This document shows, piece by piece, positions 62,033 through 64,000 of a stretch of DNA of 64,000 bases. Position numbers and translations under genes: made by a program. How positions within the stretch are numbered: the first letter of the stretch is position 1; every line of letters begins with the position of its first letter. The notes below the pieces were generated by a model that saw only the letters and a list, made by a program, of their open reading frames with translations, searched no databases and was not told the origin of the DNA. Origin of the DNA: Chryseobacterium sp. JM1 (GTDB lineage: Bacteria > Bacteroidota > Bacteroidia > Flavobacteriales > Weeksellaceae); assembly GCF_000737715.1 (NCBI RefSeq), contig NZ_JPRN01000009.1:124001-188000 (forward strand), written 5' to 3'.

Positions 62033-63400
62033 TTAACAAGGTGATGCAATTGGTTGGTTATTACTGTTTAAATTTATACTACTTATTGTACCGTCGCTTT
62101 CTACTCTTTTCAGAATAACCTTACCCTCCAATCCCATTTTTTTTAGCGTATTAAAAAAAAGTTTTTCTACCCCAGCACTATTTATTTGTCCATTACCATC
62201 AATATATGCTGTCCCACTTATCTCTTTATCTGATAATTCGGCTTCCTGTCTCTGATACCATTTTGTGTATGCATTCAAATCCTCTTGTGAAAAATTTGTT
62301 AACGCATCTTGATAGGTCCCATTAAACCAAATAACATAATGCATGCCATTTGGAGCTACCATTCCCATAAAAGCATCACCTGTATTATCTGATGAAGTAG
62401 GTTGTGCTCTAGCAAAGCCTAGTAATTGGTCTACATCTGGTGGAGAAAGCATTGGTATTCCTGTAGGTGTGTGATTGTGGTAACCACCTGCATAACCTGT
62501 TTTATCTCCAAATTTTACACTGTGAGCGCTACCATGTATTACATTTGAAGGCGTTCCGTCTGCCTTAATTTTATAACCATCTTCTCCTCCTTGTGTAGAT
62601 TTTGTTTTCAAATCATCTATCGCTGGTTTGGATGTAGCGTTAGTAATAACTTTCTTTGTTTGCTCACATGGGTTTGCAGCTGTATTTGGTCCGTCCCCAG
62701 GGCCATTTCCTTCACCCCCACCTGTTCCACCTGGGCCCTCAGGATTGAGACAGTTATCATAAGGTTGGCACCCACCAGGAGGAGGTCCTCCGTTCCAAAT
62801 TCCTCCGGGAAGAGTACCTCCCGTTCCAGGCATCGTAATAACAACTTCACCGGTATCACAAGGTGATCCGTCAGAACTGCAATTCCCGTTTGCTTTAGCT
62901 GCAATTCTTTGTTGTAATGTGTTTTTAAGATATGCTTCTTTGAACATGTCCAGCATTGTATTGTAATTCTCTGCTTCAGTATCCATTTTCAGGAATTCTA
63001 CCTGAGTGTCATTCTCCTTTAGCATGGCAATAATAATACCATCAACTTTCCGGTTTCTCATTAATGGAAAAAGAGTGAATTTTTCATTTGTCTTTGTCAC
63101 GAAATCCTGAGAACGGATATTAAGTTCTACATATTCATCTGCCATTTCTGATGAATTTTTAAATGCCTTTTTCAAGGCTTTAGCAGTATGCTGGACGTTG
63201 TTGATCTCGTCATAGCGTTCCAATAAGGTTTTGAAGCCTTTCGCATAATTTACTGTTTCTTTTTCTTGAGCGGTGAATACTCTGAACTTGGAAGGTGGTT
63301 GTTCCTCACTACTGTTAAGAAGATCCTCTGATCGGCAGGAGATCAAACAAGCGACCACAGCAGCATTGAGAAACAGCCGTATCGATAAATTTTTCTTCAT
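62033..63400 (-). CDS. Lipoprotein with Gly/Pro-rich linker and JAMM-like C-terminal domain
   Basis: A 455-residue lipoprotein (lipobox LISC, Cys22). A helical N-terminal domain spans about 45-170. Then comes a Cys-, Gly- and Pro-rich linker (about 172-245: six Cys, runs such as GGTGGGEGNGPG). A C-terminal domain follows with GYHNHTPTGIPMLSPPD (about 306-322). The pattern His308-x-His310-x8-Ser319-x2-Asp322 is one residue longer than the JAMM metalloprotease signature H-x-H-x7-S-x2-D; Glu273 is a possible upstream acid. The linker plus C-terminal enzyme-like domain recalls polymorphic toxins or T9SS-type surface enzymes. AT-rich operon with two small secreted proteins. Confidence 0.7.
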   Translation of the reverse strand: MKKNLSIRLFLNAAVVACLISCRSEDLLNSSEEQPPSKFRVFTAQEKETVNYAKGFKTLLERYDEINNVQHTAKALKKAFKNSSEMADEYVELNIRSQDFVTKTNEKFTLFPLMRNRKVDGIIIAMLKENDTQVEFLKMDTEAENYNTMLDMFKEAYLKNTLQQRIAAKANGNCSSDGSPCDTGEVVITMPGTGGTLPGGIWNGGPPPGGCQPYDNCLNPEGPGGTGGGEGNGPGDGPNTAANPCEQTKKVITNATSKPAIDDLKTKSTQGGEDGYKIKADGTPSNVIHGSAHSVKFGDKTGYAGGYHNHTPTGIPMLSPPDVDQLLGFARAQPTSSDNTGDAFMGMVAPNGMHYVIWFNGTYQDALTNFSQEDLNAYTKWYQRQEAELSDKEISGTAYIDGNGQINSAGVEKLFFNTLKKMGLEGKVILKRVESDGTISSINLNSNNQPIASPC

Positions 63401-63720
63401 TGATTTTGTTTTTTTAAGTGCTAAATATAATTAAATTTTCATTATCACAGTGAAGTGATATTTAACAAAACTCAAATTATATTTTTCATAATCTTTGGAA
63501 ATTTGTTCCCAAATTTAAAAAATATTGAGAGTTTCTGACATAGGGGAAACCCCTGTATTTTAGATAGTGATTTTACTGAGTGCTTTTATCCGGAGCGGTT
63601 ATGTGTTTTCATCATGTTTTTTTAATGTTTTTATTTCTTTGTCATAAAAATATATCGTCATAGCGACAGAACCTGTCGTATTACATGATACTTTGACCAC
63701 AGCTTTCAATAAATTTCTAT
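63401..63720. other. Gene-free upstream region with a small palindrome
   Basis: AT-rich sequence that should contain the promoter of the 63400 gene; no exact TAnnTTTG box is seen. At 63664-63678 CGACAG-AAC-CTGTCG is a perfect 6-bp inverted repeat that could be an operator. Confidence 0.4.
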
Positions 63721-63728
63721 TATTCTAT

Positions 63729-63912
63729 ATGCAAAAGGCGCGGAGCAAAGATCAATCTGTCAGAGAGGTACCGCGAAGAACCCAACAACCCAGAAACACA
63801 GCGCCCGTGTCCGTAGAAGTTATACATGAGCGTAAGTCTGTCATTTTAAAGGTTGTTTAGGAAAATTCGCGGTTTTCTCTAACCTAAATAACAGCTTACG
63901 CTTTTGTTTTCG
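63729..63912 (+). other. Possible structured RNA or 43-codon gene with terminator-like hairpin
   Basis: A GC-richer island (63729-63830) in AT-rich DNA, followed by nested inverted repeats. Outer AGCGTAAG (63829-63836) and CTTACGCT (63895-63902), extended by CTGT/ACAG across a one-base bulge, enclose GTTGTTTAGG (63852-63861) and CCTAAATAAC (63883-63892, one G-U pair), and inside that GAAAA/TTTTC. The T-rich TTTTGTTTT follows on the plus strand, as at a terminator. An open frame from ATG 63729 to TAG 63860 gives a basic 43-residue peptide but runs into the hairpin, so I favour RNA over protein. Confidence 0.3.
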
Positions 63913-64000
63913 TTAAAATTATTGTTGCGAATATAAAAATACTTTCAAAATTTCATCAGTTATTATACATACTTTAGAAATACTTCTTTGCCGTAAATTC

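Noticed and set aside
63852..63892. Integron attC site
   Set aside because: GTTGTTTAGG does not fit GTTRRRY at all positions, and there is no integrase or cassette structure.

Overview
The window looks like chromosomal DNA of a flavobacterium of the Chryseobacterium/Elizabethkingia type. This rests on AT-rich DNA, many lipoproteins with Bacteroidetes-style lipoboxes, TonB-dependent receptors of the CarboxypepD_reg and OMP_b-brl_3 types, promoters of the form TTG-N19/21-TAnnTTTG, DUF families typical of the group (DUF4876, DUF6850, probably DUF6705), and a class A beta-lactamase resembling the subclass A2 enzymes of this genus. The genus is an inference. No rRNA, tRNA, CRISPR array or complete insertion sequence was seen.

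Layout. 1-5.7 kb: a minus-strand operon of TonB receptor, DUF4876 lipoprotein, DUF6850 barrel and one gene cut by the left edge. 5.7-10 kb: a repeat block, a lipid acyltransferase, a lipoprotein, a small-molecule kinase-like protein and two unknowns. 10.2-12.1 kb: an AT-rich OLD-type ATPase/TOPRIM gene, a possible phage-defence gene. 12.3-30.1 kb: the main feature, an eight-gene minus-strand operon. It holds two large iterative type I PKS/PUFA-synthase-like proteins (NPD-NPD-KS-AT-ACP-ACP-KR and KS-AT-DH-PPTase), a free ACP, an alpha/beta hydrolase, a double glycosyltransferase, two condensation-type acyltransferases and a membrane protein. Together they could build, release, glycosylate and acylate a long reduced chain, so the inferred product is an acylated glycolipid. 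A consensus promoter and a leader of about 270 nt with a 16-bp perfect hairpin precede it.

30.7-37.4 kb: an unknown gene, an outer-membrane beta-barrel receptor divergent from a LytS/LytTR two-component pair, and a glutaminase. 37.6-41.6 kb: an unrecognised 138-residue protein, an interleaved inverted-repeat block, and two FAD amine oxidases. 42-53 kb: a GH106-like glycosidase, serine hydrolases, cell-surface proteins, and an AraC-type membrane regulator next to an array of operator-like repeats. 53-59 kb: MITE-like repeats, then a probable six-gene operon (GNAT, HEAT, serine hydrolase, subclass A2-like beta-lactamase, DUF2200, DUF1801). 59-60.4 kb: DUF1826 and cupin genes. 60.8-63.4 kb: a lipoprotein with a JAMM-like C-terminal motif and two tandem paralogous small secreted proteins. 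The last 600 bases hold a possible structured RNA.

Intergenic space is rich in dispersed repeats. One family (41.7, 54.2 and 54.7 kb) has terminal inverted repeats CATTAAGAT and an internal hairpin, like a miniature mobile element.
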